NCBI GenBank assembly: GCA_026129095.1
Contig: JAHCIT010000011.1
Coordinates: 43,070 to 107,069 of the forward strand
Origin: Deltaproteobacteria bacterium
GTDB taxonomy: Bacteria; JAGRBM01; JAHCIT01
Direction of reading: 5' to 3'
DNA length: 64,000 bases
The notes under the pieces were generated by a model that did no database searches, had not been told where the DNA came from, and was given only the letters and a program-made list of their open reading frames with translations. Within the stretch, counting starts at the first letter, position 1. Every line of letters starts with the position of its first letter. The position numbers and the translations under genes were made by a program. Shown here piece after piece: positions 53,497 to 62,897 of the stretch.

Positions 53497-54642
53497 ATGC
53501 TCCGCCAGCTCTCCGAAGAACAGCAGATGCTCCAGCGCACGGTGCGCGAGTTCGTCGAGGGGGAGATCAAGCCCCATGCCGAGGCCTGGGACGAGCGGCA
53601 GGAGTTCCCCGCCGCGGTGTTCAGAAAGTTCGGCGAGATGGGGCTCCTTGGCATGATGGTCCCCACTGAATATGGCGGCTCCGGCATGGATGCCCCCGGC
53701 GTCACGATGGTGCTGGAAGAAGTGGGGCGCGGCTGCGCGGCGACGGCCCTCTCGCTGGGTGCCCATGCCGTCCTGTGCGCGAACAACCTCTACCGGAACG
53801 CCAGCGAAGAGCAGCGCCGGAAATACCTCCCCGACCTGTGTTCCGGCGCGCGGCTTGGCGGTGTCGCCATCACCGAGCCCGGCGCCGGAAGCGATGCCGT
53901 GGGGATGACAACCCGTGCCGTGAGGAAGGGTGACAAGTACATCCTCAACGGAACCAAGATGTTCATTACCAACGGCCCCGTGGGAGGGGTTTTCGTCGTT
54001 TATGCCAAGACGGGTGAGAAGGGGCCGAAAAGCCTCTCCACGTTCATCGTCGAGAGCGGTTTCCCCGGCTTCAGGGTTGGCAAGAAGCTGAACAAGATGG
54101 GCATGCGCGCCTCGCCCACCTCGGAACTGGTATTCGAGGACATGGAAGTGCCGGCCGGAAACCGGATGGGCGAGGAAAACGGCGGCGTCGCCCAGCTCAT
54201 GCGCGGCCTCGACATCGAGCGGGTGACGCTGGCCGGCATCTCCATCGGCATCGCCGAGGCGTCGGTCGCGGAAGCCTCCCGCTATGCCCTTGAGCGCAAG
54301 CAGTTTGGCAAGGCCATCGGCGAGTTCCAGATGGTCCAGAAGATGATCGCCGACATGGTGACCGAGACGGAAGCTGCCCGTGCGCTGGTCTATGCGGCTG
54401 CCGATGCCATTGCCGGCGGACGGCGGATCAACCGCGAGGCGGCCATCGCCAAGCTGTTCGCCTCCGAAGTCGGCACCCGCGCCGCCATGAAGGCCGTGCA
54501 GGTGCTCGGTGGCTACGGCTACATCAAGGAGTTTCCGGTGGAACGCTACGCCCGCGACGCCAAACTGATGGAGATCGGCGCCGGCACAAGCGAGGTGATG
54601 CGGATGATCATCGCCCGCGAAACCCTTGGCCGGGCGGTGTAG
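53497..54642 (+). CDS. Acyl-CoA dehydrogenase, isovaleryl-CoA dehydrogenase-like
   Basis: 381 residues from the ATG at 53497 (AAGGA 11 bases upstream). Flavin motifs GGVAITEPGAGSDAVGMTT and KYILNGTKMFITNGPVGGVF are present. The C-terminus reads YIKEFPVERYARDAKLMEIGAGTSEVMR: the medium-chain catalytic Glu position is Ala, and the base is instead in helix G, MRGLDIERVTLAGIS, exactly the isovaleryl-CoA dehydrogenase arrangement. Leucine catabolism or a short branched acyl-CoA is therefore likely, but no other leucine-degradation gene is here. It is followed by holB on the same strand. Confidence 0.92.
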   Translation: MLRQLSEEQQMLQRTVREFVEGEIKPHAEAWDERQEFPAAVFRKFGEMGLLGMMVPTEYGGSGMDAPGVTMVLEEVGRGCAATALSLGAHAVLCANNLYRNASEEQRRKYLPDLCSGARLGGVAITEPGAGSDAVGMTTRAVRKGDKYILNGTKMFITNGPVGGVFVVYAKTGEKGPKSLSTFIVESGFPGFRVGKKLNKMGMRASPTSELVFEDMEVPAGNRMGEENGGVAQLMRGLDIERVTLAGISIGIAEASVAEASRYALERKQFGKAIGEFQMVQKMIADMVTETEAARALVYAAADAIAGGRRINREAAIAKLFASEVGTRAAMKAVQVLGGYGYIKEFPVERYARDAKLMEIGAGTSEVMRMIIARETLGRAV

Positions 54643-54652
54643 GGGAAAACCG

Positions 54653-55675
54653 GTGCCCTTCAGCGAAATCCTTGGACAGGACGATGCCATCCGGCATCTC
54701 AAGGGGTTCTTCCGGACCGGACGGCTCCCGCACGCACTTCTGTTCCTGGGCCCGGAGGGAACGGGCAGGAGGCTGGCCGCAACACGGCTGTTCCAGGCGT
54801 TCGCCTGCGAAGAGCGCCGGGCGGGCCGGGAACCCTTCGACGATGCCTGCGGGCGGTGCAACGCCTGCCACCGCGTCGCCCTGCATGTGGCCGGGCCGGA
54901 TACGCAGGGCTCCTACCCCGACCTGCACCTGCTGGAGCCCGGCGCCAAGGGAACCATCGACAATATCCGCAGCATCATCCGCTCGCTGTCAATGCGGTCG
55001 TTCGCCGGCGGTGCAAAGGGGCTCATTCTCGACCCGGCCGACGACATGAGGGCCGAGCACGCCAATGTCCTGCTGAAAACCATCGAGGAGCCGCCTGATG
55101 ACACGCTGATCGTCCTGATCGGTACCTACCGGACGCAGATACTCCCGACGATCCTTTCCCGCTGCATCCCGGTCCGGTTCCGCCCGCTGGCGGACGAGAT
55201 TATCGTCCGCCGCCTCCAGGAAGCGCCTCCAAAGGACACGACCGTGACGCCCGAACAGGCCCGCTGGGCGGCGGCGCTGGCACAGGGGAGCCTCGGGCAG
55301 GCGATAAAAGCACTGGGGGGAGAGTTCGCCGATCTCGAGACTCTCGCCCGCGATGCCGTGACCGAGGAACTTACCGGCAAGTCCGACCCCGGCGACTGGT
55401 CCGGACGTCTCGCCGCCCAGTTCAAGGGGAACCGCAGCGCCCTGCCGGACTGGCTGGATCTGATGATCCTGATCCATCGCTCGGCGCTGGGAGCGGTGAC
55501 GTCCGCCCTGCCCGGATCGCTCGGCAGCGACGCGGGCCGGCTCCGCGAAACGCTGGACCCGGACGACCTCGCCCGCCGGATCGACGGCCTCCTCCAGATC
55601 CGGAGAGCCATCGACCGGTACGCCCATTTGGAAATCTCGCTCGACAAGCTCATCATGGACCTCCGTAGCCCCTGA
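54653..55675 (+). CDS. holB: DNA polymerase III subunit delta' (clamp loader)
   Basis: 340 residues from the GTG at 54653 (AGGGGAA just upstream). RarA/HolB AAA+ architecture: PFSEILGQDDAIRHLKGFFRTGRLPHALLFLGPEGTG, the zinc ribbon around DACGRCNACHRV, the Walker B-like GLILDPADDM, EHANVLLKTIEEPPDDT, and the SRC motif ILSRCIPVRF. The P-loop reads GPEGTGRR, with Arg for Lys, so it probably does not hydrolyse ATP; delta' is an ATPase-dead subunit in many bacteria. holB-ricT-metG-tatD order is conserved from Firmicutes to deltaproteobacterial-type genomes. Confidence 0.93.
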   Translation: MPFSEILGQDDAIRHLKGFFRTGRLPHALLFLGPEGTGRRLAATRLFQAFACEERRAGREPFDDACGRCNACHRVALHVAGPDTQGSYPDLHLLEPGAKGTIDNIRSIIRSLSMRSFAGGAKGLILDPADDMRAEHANVLLKTIEEPPDDTLIVLIGTYRTQILPTILSRCIPVRFRPLADEIIVRRLQEAPPKDTTVTPEQARWAAALAQGSLGQAIKALGGEFADLETLARDAVTEELTGKSDPGDWSGRLAAQFKGNRSALPDWLDLMILIHRSALGAVTSALPGSLGSDAGRLRETLDPDDLARRIDGLLQIRRAIDRYAHLEISLDKLIMDLRSP

Positions 55676-55677
55676 TC

Positions 55678-56766
55678 ATGCCGATCGAACTGGACATATC
55701 CGCCTTCGAGGCCGGCCCCAGGCCAGTGGAGATCATGCCCGACGGCGTGCTCCCCCGGGGCGAGGTCGTGGGCGTGCGCCTGCCGGGCAGTAACCGTGTC
55801 GAGGAGTTCCACCGGAACGGGCTCGACGTCGAGGTAGGTGACCTCGTCGTCTGCACCACGTCCGAGGGGCACGAACTGGGCCGGGTCGTGTCGCTGGTGC
55901 GCTATGGCTGGCGGCCCCACACCGGCGGCCGGAAGCTCGTCCGCAAGGCGGGCGATGACGACGCGGCCCACAGCCAGCGGCGCGACCAGCGGAGCGAGGA
56001 CGCGTTCCTCATCGCGCTGGAGGAGATCCAGGCGGCAAAGCTCGACCACCAGATGAAACCCGTCACGCTCGATATCCGCTACGATGGATCCGGCGCGAAG
56101 CTGTATTTTTACGCCGAGGAACGGGTCGATTTCCGCGAACTGGTCCGGCGGCTCGGCCACCGGCTGCACATGCGCGTGGAACTGCGGCAGGTCGGCCCCC
56201 GTGACCGGGCAAAGATGGCCGGCGGATACGGTATATGCGGGCAGGAACTGTGCTGCTCTAGCTGGCTCGCCGATTTCCCGCAGGTTTCGGTGAAGCAGGC
56301 CAAGAACCAGAACCTCGCCCTGGACCAGTCGAAGATCACCGGCCAGTGCGGGCGGCTTCTTTGCTGCCTTTCCTACGAGGATGAGCAGTACAAGGCCATG
56401 AACAAGACCCTGCCCAAGCGGGGGTTCAAGTTCGTGATGGACGGTGTGCAGTATTTCGTCCTGTCGTCGAACCCCCTGCTCCGCAAGGTGCTGGTGGAGG
56501 GGCAGGGGCGGCGTCAGTGGCTTCTGGACGCCGACATCTTCAATGCCGTCATCATGCGCCAGGACGTGAAGCTGATCTCCCAGCCCAACTACCTCACCCC
56601 GGAGGCAAAAGCCGCCGCCCAGAAGCGCGCCCCCGGCACCCCGTTCCCGCCGGAACAGACCGTGCCCGACACCTCCGCCGAGGCCGCGCATATCCCCCAT
56701 GTCCCGGTGGAGGGTATCACCGACGTGGAGGACAACGACGGCCGGGTGAAACGGCGTAAACGATAG
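55678..56766 (+). CDS. ricT: PSP1-domain protein RicT (YaaT)
   Basis: 362 residues starting 2 bp after holB. The C-terminal PSP1 region has its characteristic cysteine pairs: GYGICGQELCCSSWLADFP and ITGQCGRLLCCLSYEDEQY, with VKQAKNQNLALDQSK between. In B. subtilis RicT joins an iron-sulfur complex that affects RNase Y-dependent mRNA processing. The N-terminal part has GDLVVCTTSEGHELGRVVSLV. A Pro/Ala tail follows residue 310. Confidence 0.92.
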   Translation: MPIELDISAFEAGPRPVEIMPDGVLPRGEVVGVRLPGSNRVEEFHRNGLDVEVGDLVVCTTSEGHELGRVVSLVRYGWRPHTGGRKLVRKAGDDDAAHSQRRDQRSEDAFLIALEEIQAAKLDHQMKPVTLDIRYDGSGAKLYFYAEERVDFRELVRRLGHRLHMRVELRQVGPRDRAKMAGGYGICGQELCCSSWLADFPQVSVKQAKNQNLALDQSKITGQCGRLLCCLSYEDEQYKAMNKTLPKRGFKFVMDGVQYFVLSSNPLLRKVLVEGQGRRQWLLDADIFNAVIMRQDVKLISQPNYLTPEAKAAAQKRAPGTPFPPEQTVPDTSAEAAHIPHVPVEGITDVEDNDGRVKRRKR

Positions 56767-56806
56767 CCCCTTTACCTGCTGCCCCGCTCCCGCTAAATCC
56801 ACTCCG

Positions 56807-58828
56807 ATGGCCGACGCCCCCAAACCCAAGCGCTTCTACGTCACGACGCCCATCTACTATGCCAACGATGTGCCGCACCTGGGGCACGCCTACACGACCG
56901 TTGCCGCCGACGTGATCGCCCGGTTCAAGAGGATGACGGGCCACGAGGTCTGTTTTCTCACCGGTACCGACGAGCACGGCAAGAAGATGGAAGAAGCGGC
57001 GGCAGTCAAGGGTTATACCGGCAACGCGGGTATCCAGAAGTTCTGCGACGAGGTGGTGCCTAACTTCCAGAATCTCTGGAAACGGCTCAATATCTCGAAT
57101 ACCGGCTTCATCCGCACCACCGAGGACCGGCACAAGAAGGTTGTCCGCCGGTTCTGGGAAACGGTCCAGAACAAGGGCGACATCTACAAGGACAAATACG
57201 AAGGACTTTACTGCACCGCCTGTGAACAGTTCTACACCGAGAAGGAACTCGAAAACGGCAACTGCCCTACCCACAAGACCCCGGCCGTGAAACTGTCCGA
57301 GGAGTCCTATTTCTTCCGGATGCAGAACTACCAGAAGCCGCTTGAAGGCTATCTCTCCAGTAATCCCGGCTTTGTGCAGCCAGCATCCCGGCACAACGAA
57401 ACCCTGTCATTCGTAAAGGGCGGCCTCACAAACCTCTCCGTATCCCGCTCGACGTTCACCTGGGGTATCCCGGTTCCGGGCGACGAGAAGCATGTCGTCT
57501 ATGTCTGGATGGACGCCCTGGTGAACTATCTCTCGGCCTTGGGCTGGCCGGACGAGAAGAAATACAGGGAGTTCTGGGAGGACAAAGACGCCGAAACCCT
57601 GCATATCATCGGCAAGGATATTCTCCGGTTCCATGCCGTCTACTGGCCCACATTCCTTATGTCGGCCGGTGTGCCGCTTCCGAAACAGATATTTGCCCAT
57701 GGCTGGTGGACCGTCGAAGGACAGAAGATGTCCAAGACCTTAAGGAACGTGGTGGATCCAAACCGGCTCATTGACACCTATGGAGCCGATCTCACCCGTT
57801 ACTATCTATTACGGGCCGCCCCATTCGGTGAAGACGGCAACTTCTCCCACGAGGAGATGGCAAACCGCGTGATCGCGGAACTGAGCAACGGGGTGGGAAA
57901 CCTGACGGCCCGGGTGCTCACGCAACTGGACAGGTTTCGGAACTGCGAGATCAGAGAACCAGCCGCAACTGGTGCTGAAGCAGGTTACACCGCAATTACG
58001 CCGCTCATTGGCGGCGACAACGGATACTGGAACCAGTATTGCGGGAAAATGCACCTGCTGGATTTCTACGGTGCACTGGATATCGCACAGAAAATCGTGT
58101 CCGAGTGTGATGGCGCCGTTCAGCGCACCAAACCATGGACACTTGGCAAGGAAACGGGCCAACAGGCAGCCGTGTTCGATTACATGATGTCCGATTTCGT
58201 GCAGGCACTGAGCTGCGTCACGCTGATGCTCGCTCCCTTCATGCCTGAAAAGATGCAGGAACTCTGGAGCCAGCTTGGTTATTCCAGTTCAATAAACAAT
58301 GTCATCGTGGCAGACGGGAAACTGCCAGATATGCCTCGTGCCATCGCCAAAGACCGGGAGATCCTTTTCCCCAACAAGGACGCCATCAACGAGATCCGTG
58401 ACCGCTTCCTTGCCGAAGCGAAGGGGGCGGTCACCGGGGCCGCACCGGCGGGGAAGGACGACAAGGCATCTGGCAAGAAGCCCGCGAAGGAGACACCGCC
58501 ACCCGGCGTCATCACCATTGACGACTTCATGGGCGTGGAGCTTCGCGTCGCCACCGTCACGGCGGCCGAAAAGGTGGAAAAGTCCGACAAGCTGCTGAAA
58601 CTCCAGGTGACGATTGGCGGGGAGACCCGGCAGGTGATTGCCGGGATCGCCAGGAGCTATTCCCCTGAACAGCTCGTCGGCCGCCAGGTGGTCGTCGTGG
58701 CCAACCTGAAACCGGCGAAGCTCATGGGCATGGAGTCCCAGGGGATGATCCTCGCCGCCGAAACCGAGGACGGCCTTGTGCTTGCCGGTTTCGAGAAGCC
58801 GCCCAAACCCGGCTCCCGGGTGAAGTAG
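56807..58828 (+). CDS. metG: Methionyl-tRNA synthetase
   Basis: 673 residues. HIGH-type motif in TTPIYYANDVPHLGHAYTTVAAD, KMSKS-type GQKMSKTLRNV, a zinc-knuckle region CTACEQFYTEKELENGNCPTHK (CxxC then CPxH), and the anticodon-binding domain to about residue 530. The C-terminal ~110 residues are a tRNA-binding/dimerisation domain (ITIDDFMGVELRVATVTAAEKVEKSDKLL). No Shine-Dalgarno is visible before the ATG (CTAAATCCACTCCG), so initiation may be leader-limited. It follows ricT by 40 bp. Confidence 0.97.
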   Translation: MADAPKPKRFYVTTPIYYANDVPHLGHAYTTVAADVIARFKRMTGHEVCFLTGTDEHGKKMEEAAAVKGYTGNAGIQKFCDEVVPNFQNLWKRLNISNTGFIRTTEDRHKKVVRRFWETVQNKGDIYKDKYEGLYCTACEQFYTEKELENGNCPTHKTPAVKLSEESYFFRMQNYQKPLEGYLSSNPGFVQPASRHNETLSFVKGGLTNLSVSRSTFTWGIPVPGDEKHVVYVWMDALVNYLSALGWPDEKKYREFWEDKDAETLHIIGKDILRFHAVYWPTFLMSAGVPLPKQIFAHGWWTVEGQKMSKTLRNVVDPNRLIDTYGADLTRYYLLRAAPFGEDGNFSHEEMANRVIAELSNGVGNLTARVLTQLDRFRNCEIREPAATGAEAGYTAITPLIGGDNGYWNQYCGKMHLLDFYGALDIAQKIVSECDGAVQRTKPWTLGKETGQQAAVFDYMMSDFVQALSCVTLMLAPFMPEKMQELWSQLGYSSSINNVIVADGKLPDMPRAIAKDREILFPNKDAINEIRDRFLAEAKGAVTGAAPAGKDDKASGKKPAKETPPPGVITIDDFMGVELRVATVTAAEKVEKSDKLLKLQVTIGGETRQVIAGIARSYSPEQLVGRQVVVVANLKPAKLMGMESQGMILAAETEDGLVLAGFEKPPKPGSRVK

Positions 58829-58886
58829 CAGCCGCTATCGATTTCCCGCCTGTTTTCATCATAATGGCGGCGGGAGTTTTTCCGCC

Positions 58887-60287
58887 GTGCTGATCGACAC
58901 CCACTGCCACATTTCGAGCCGCGCCTTCGACGGCGACCGCGAGGAAGCGTACAAACGCGCCCGCGAAGCGGGCGTCGGGGCGATGGTGGCCATCGGCGCG
59001 GGTTACGGCACCGGCGGCAATGCCGAGGCGGTGGAGTTCGCCCGCACGCACGAGGGCGTCTACGCCGCCGTCGGCATCCACCCCCACGAGGCGAAGGAGG
59101 CCAGCGAGCAGGTCTATGCGGACCTCGTGCGGCTGGCGAGGGAGAACCCCGGCAAGGTCGTGGGCTGGGGGGAAATCGGCCTCGACTACTACTACGAGCA
59201 TTCGGACCGGAAGGTCCAGCGCGAGGTGTTCGGACGGATGATCGACCTCGCCATCGAGGTGAACCTGCCCATTATCATCCACGACCGGGACGCCGGTTCC
59301 GAGTGCGCCGACATCCTGAGAAGCCACGGAGCGGACAAGGTGGGCGGCGTCTGGCACTGCTTCACGGGCGACTACGATGCCGCCCGCCGGGCGCTGGATC
59401 TGGGGTTCCTCCTGTCGATTCCCGGCATCGTGACGTTCAGGAATGCGGACATGCTCAGGGACGTGATCCGCCGGGTGCCGGTGGAGTGCCTCGTCGTCGA
59501 GACCGATTCGCCGTTCCTCGCGCCGGTTCCCTGGCGCGGAAAGCGCAACGAACCGGCCTACGTCCGCAAGGTCGCCGAAAAGATCGCCGAGTTGAAGGCC
59601 CCGCTGACGGCGGACGACATCGAGCGAATCACCACGCGCAATGCCATTGAGCTGTTCGACCTGAAGGACCTGCGCCCGGCGGCCGAGACGCCGCAGATCG
59701 CCTATTCGATCCGCAACTCGCTCTATCTCAACATCACCAACCGCTGCACGAACCCATGCTTCTTCTGCCCCAAGTTCGGCGACTGGACGGTGAAGGGCCA
59801 CTACCTCCGGCTGGGCAGGGAGCCGTCGCTGGACGAACTCAAGGCAGCCGTGGGCGACCCGTCGAAATGGGACGAAGTGGTGTTCGTCGGGCTCGGCGAG
59901 CCCACCAACCGGCTGGATCTCCTGAAAGAGACCGCCCGGTGGCTCAAGGAAAAGGGCGCCCGGAAGATCCGCCTCGACACGGACGGCATGGCGAACCTTG
60001 TCTATGGCCGGAATGTCGCCCCTGAACTGGGCGGCCTCATCGACGCTGTGAGCGTCTCGCTCAATGCCCAGAACGCCAGCGAATTCGCAAGGGTGACGCG
60101 TACCCCCTACAAGGAAGAGGCCTGGCCAAAGGTGAAGGAGTTTATCGCAGAAGCAAAAAAGGTGATCCCCTGGGTCCAGGCGACGGTCGTCACCGTTCCC
60201 GGCGTTGACGTGGAAGCCTGCCGCCGGATCGCCGAGGACGAACTGGGAGTCCGGTTCCGGGCCCGCGAATACAACGAGGTGGGGTAA
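58887..60287 (+). CDS. TatD-family deoxyribonuclease fused to a radical SAM domain
   Basis: 466 residues starting at GTG. The N-terminal half (about 1-265) is a TatD TIM-barrel hydrolase with its metal ligands: LIDTHCH, VGWGEIGLDYYY, IIIHDRD, GVWHCFTGD and VETDSPFLAP. The C-terminal half (about 270-466) is a radical SAM domain: LYLNITNRCTNPCFFCPKFG gives CX3CX2C, then VVFVGLGEPTNRLDLLKE and RLDTDGMANLVYG. TatD-linked radical SAM proteins are known as separate partners of TatD, so a fused form supports joint action. The reaction is unknown. Downstream of metG as in the conserved cluster. Confidence 0.92.
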   Translation: MLIDTHCHISSRAFDGDREEAYKRAREAGVGAMVAIGAGYGTGGNAEAVEFARTHEGVYAAVGIHPHEAKEASEQVYADLVRLARENPGKVVGWGEIGLDYYYEHSDRKVQREVFGRMIDLAIEVNLPIIIHDRDAGSECADILRSHGADKVGGVWHCFTGDYDAARRALDLGFLLSIPGIVTFRNADMLRDVIRRVPVECLVVETDSPFLAPVPWRGKRNEPAYVRKVAEKIAELKAPLTADDIERITTRNAIELFDLKDLRPAAETPQIAYSIRNSLYLNITNRCTNPCFFCPKFGDWTVKGHYLRLGREPSLDELKAAVGDPSKWDEVVFVGLGEPTNRLDLLKETARWLKEKGARKIRLDTDGMANLVYGRNVAPELGGLIDAVSVSLNAQNASEFARVTRTPYKEEAWPKVKEFIAEAKKVIPWVQATVVTVPGVDVEACRRIAEDELGVRFRAREYNEVG

Positions 60288-60352
60288 TCCCCATCGTCCG
60301 GCGTTACCCGAATCACACCACGGCAGTTGCACTTCTGTTTACCATGCTTTTT

Positions 60353-60380
60353 TTGAAACATATTGAACAGGTGGTAGGCT
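60353..60380 (+). promoter_or_regulatory. Putative promoter of the TPR gene
   Basis: TTGAAA (60353-60358), 16-bp spacer, TAGGCT (60375-60380), within an AT-rich patch (CATGCTTTTTTTGAAACATATTG). The -35 is good and the -10 moderate. It lies 62 bp before the chosen start at 60442. Confidence 0.4.
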
Positions 60381-60441
60381 CGCCCTGCTTCGGCCGGAAA
60401 CCATGCCACGCAGTCCGACCCCAGTGCCCCGTCCACCCGCC

Positions 60442-61473
60442 ATGTCCACCTCCAGACGGGGCATAATGCGGGCGTTTGCCCTGTCGGCGCTGCTCCTGTG
60501 CGCCGGGGTGCAGGCCAAGCCGCTGGGTGCCGCGCCGGCCCCGAACACTGTCGCCGGTGTCCAGGGCCTGCTCCAGATCGGCGAGTACGATGCCGCCGGC
60601 CGGATGCTCGAATCGCTCATCCGCAGCCAGCCCAGCGACCCGGATGCGAACTACGAATACGGACGCTACCTGCTCGCCCTGCCAAAGCCCGACTACGACC
60701 GGGCCATCGAGCATCTTGAAAACGCCCTGAAAGCCAGCCCGCAGAACTCCAACTACAACCTCTGGGTGGCGCGGGCGTACGGCATCAAGATCGAGCACTC
60801 GAACATCGTCGCCGCCGCCTTTGGGCCCGTCTGGAAGGTCCGGCGGCATTTCGAGGCGGCAGTGAAACTCGATCCCGCCAACACCCCCGCCCGTGTGGAC
60901 CTGTTCCAGTACTACCTGTTCGCCCCCGGCATCGCCGGCGGCGGCAAGGGCAAGGCGATGGAACAGTACCGCGAGATCGCCAAGAACGCCCCCGGCGGCT
61001 ACCTCGATTTCACGACGCAGGCGATCCTCGCCCTGGAAACGGGCGACTGGGAAGGGGTCGACATCGCCTACCAGCGGATGCTCCAGCTCAAGCCCGAATA
61101 CGAGGGCCAGATCCGGCTCCAGTACGCCACGGTGATGATGAACCGCGGACAGTATGACAAGGCGCTCCGGTGGCTGAAGGCGGCGCAGCAGTCGGCCTCG
61201 GATATCGACCCGCCGTTCAAGATCCTCGCGCCCGACTACGTGCGGAATGGCTACTACGAGCGTGTTCGCTACGAGCTGGAACACAACGTCAAGGTGGACG
61301 TGGACGGCATGTCTGTGACGCGGCGGCAGCTCGGGACCAACGAGGCGAACACCAACCCCAAATACCTGGAATGCCTGCGGCTCATCGGCGGGCTCTACGA
61401 CCGGTTCGGCCACAGGGAAAAGGCCGCGCAGTTCTTCGCCCGCGTCAGGCAGTCGGAAGCGGCGCGGCGCTAG
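60442..61473 (+). CDS. Exported tetratricopeptide-repeat protein
   Basis: About 343 residues. Three in-frame ATGs (60403, 60442, 60466) are possible. The hydrophobic segment RAFALSALLLCAGVQA ending at AKPLG acts as a signal peptide from either later start. The mature part is TPR-like: LLQIGEYDAAGRMLESLIRSQPSDPDANYEYGRYLLALPKPDYDRAIEHLENALKASPQNSNYNLWVARAYG and later QYDKALRWLKAAQQS. It likely acts as a periplasmic scaffold. It converges with the TetR gene, the stops overlapping by 4 bp. Confidence 0.82.
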   Translation: MSTSRRGIMRAFALSALLLCAGVQAKPLGAAPAPNTVAGVQGLLQIGEYDAAGRMLESLIRSQPSDPDANYEYGRYLLALPKPDYDRAIEHLENALKASPQNSNYNLWVARAYGIKIEHSNIVAAAFGPVWKVRRHFEAAVKLDPANTPARVDLFQYYLFAPGIAGGGKGKAMEQYREIAKNAPGGYLDFTTQAILALETGDWEGVDIAYQRMLQLKPEYEGQIRLQYATVMMNRGQYDKALRWLKAAQQSASDIDPPFKILAPDYVRNGYYERVRYELEHNVKVDVDGMSVTRRQLGTNEANTNPKYLECLRLIGGLYDRFGHREKAAQFFARVRQSEAARR

Positions 61474-62117
61474 CCCGTCTTGAGCGCGGCGGGGATATCC
61501 AGGTTCCCGCGGGTGCAGGCGATCAGCCCCCCGCAGATGAGCCGCGTCAGCAGCGCCGGCTCGGTATCGAGATCAATCGGCTCCCGGTTTTCGAGCTTCC
61601 GCATCACCACGCCCACGCAGGTGGACACCGTCGCCCAGGCAAGCAGTTCAATCTCCTTCGGAGTGAGCCGTGACCCGCGGAACGAGCGGGCCATGTCGGC
61701 AATGAGGTCCGACACGGCTTCACGGAAAAGCTGGTCCCCGAGCGGCAGGCTCCAGGAGTTCGACCGGGAACGCTCCCGGATCAGGATGCGGAACAGGTCC
61801 TCGTGCTCGCGGGTGAACCTGAGGAACGTGTAGACCGACGCCTGGGTCTGGTCGATCAGGTTCGAGCCGCGGCGGTGTCGGCCATTGCGGATCGCCTCGC
61901 GCAGGGTGCGGCTCCCGGCGAGAACGAGCTCGTTGAACGCCGCCTCCTTGGAATCGAAGTAGTGGTAGAAGGTGCCGATCGAAACCCCGGCGCTTTTGAC
62001 AATATCCCTGACCTGCGTTGCCCCGTATCCCTTGGCCGCGAACACCCTCTGCGCGCTGGCGAGCACATGACGGCGCGTCTGCTGCTTCTGCTGGGCACGG
62101 GGTGCATCGGACCGCAT
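61470..62117 (-). CDS. TetR/AcrR-family transcriptional regulator
   Basis: About 215 residues from the ATG at 62117; a second ATG at 62129 is also possible. The N-terminal helix-turn-helix reads VLASAQRVFAAKGYGATQVRDIVKSAGVSIGTFYHYFDSKEAAFNEL, typical of the family. The C-terminal ligand-binding domain is all helical. The target is unknown. It lies 52 bp downstream of the secreted-protein gene on the same strand, so it might regulate that gene or itself. Confidence 0.93.
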   Translation of the reverse strand: MRSDAPRAQQKQQTRRHVLASAQRVFAAKGYGATQVRDIVKSAGVSIGTFYHYFDSKEAAFNELVLAGSRTLREAIRNGRHRRGSNLIDQTQASVYTFLRFTREHEDLFRILIRERSRSNSWSLPLGDQLFREAVSDLIADMARSFRGSRLTPKEIELLAWATVSTCVGVVMRKLENREPIDLDTEPALLTRLICGGLIACTRGNLDIPAALKTG

Positions 62118-62169
62118 GGCTGCCTCCACCAGACGAGGCTAGTCACCGAACCCAGGTTCGGCAAAACGG

Positions 62170-62646
62170 CTACTGGGGTTTCCGCGGAAGCATTTCGCAG
62201 CCGACATCAATGCGCTCGGCCTCTTCATACGGAGAACCGTCGGGGAAATCCCCCGGCAGGACCGGTATTTCCGTCTGGCCGCCCGGCCCCAGGTCGCAAT
62301 CCAGCCGGCAGGGCACCACGTATGGCGTCCCCACCCGGATTCCCCCCAGCCGCCGCTGGATCTTGAGCCAGCGGACCCGGTAGCTGTTGAACTGGTCCCT
62401 GTTGTTGAGCCGCACGGTGGAAGCGACGGGCGTCGAGGTTTGCACGAACTTCTCGAAGCAGGAGGGGGCGTCCCACCAGCGGGGCGGCAGCCTGGGGAGT
62501 GTCGGGGGAATCGGCGGCGGGGGCGGCAGTGGTTTCTTTTCCTCTTCGCTCGCGCCCGCCGGAGCCACGACTGGGCCTGCAATCAGCCCGGACACCAGCA
62601 CCGAGGCCAGCACCACCATCCAGCCAGATTTCAGGAATCGTCGCAC
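62170..62646 (-). CDS. Small secreted protein, function unknown
   Basis: About 158 residues from the GTG at 62646, which has GGAG five bases upstream; an ATG two codons earlier leaves no space for it. Signal peptide GWMVVLASVLVSGLIAGPVVAPAGA, cleavage near AGA-SEEEKK. A poly-proline stretch (PLPPPPPIPPTLPRLPP) follows, then a compact domain with cysteines (SCFEKF, PCRLDCDLG, VGCEML) that suggests disulfides. No family recognised. Same strand as, and upstream of, the TetR regulator. Confidence 0.65.
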   Translation of the reverse strand: MRRFLKSGWMVVLASVLVSGLIAGPVVAPAGASEEEKKPLPPPPPIPPTLPRLPPRWWDAPSCFEKFVQTSTPVASTVRLNNRDQFNSYRVRWLKIQRRLGGIRVGTPYVVPCRLDCDLGPGGQTEIPVLPGDFPDGSPYEEAERIDVGCEMLPRKPQ

Positions 62647-62652
62647 GGCCAT

Positions 62653-62897
62653 CTCCGGTCCATCCTTAGCTGTGATACCTGTCCCGTATACCGCCTGTTT
62701 GAACGACAGTCACATTAGCAGGTGAAACCTTAAATTCCGATGAAACGGAGCGCGGCGGTTTACCTGATGTTTCTCGTCTCGCCCTGGTACGGCGACATGC
62801 AGGCCTTAAGCCGCCTTCGACCGGATACTCACCCACGTGGGGGTGGTGATGATTTTGACGTCACACTCATGCATGTCACACGAAAACAGGATGGCCC
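62653..62897. other. Intergenic region with palindromic elements
   Basis: About 245 bp. It contains CACCCACGTGGGGGTG (around 62831) and a direct repeat GTCACAC (around 62867 and 62876) inside TTGACGTCACACTCATGCATGTCACACG. It lies where base composition drops and the two orphan genes begin. The short plus-strand ORF crossing it looks like a chance reading. Confidence 0.35.
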
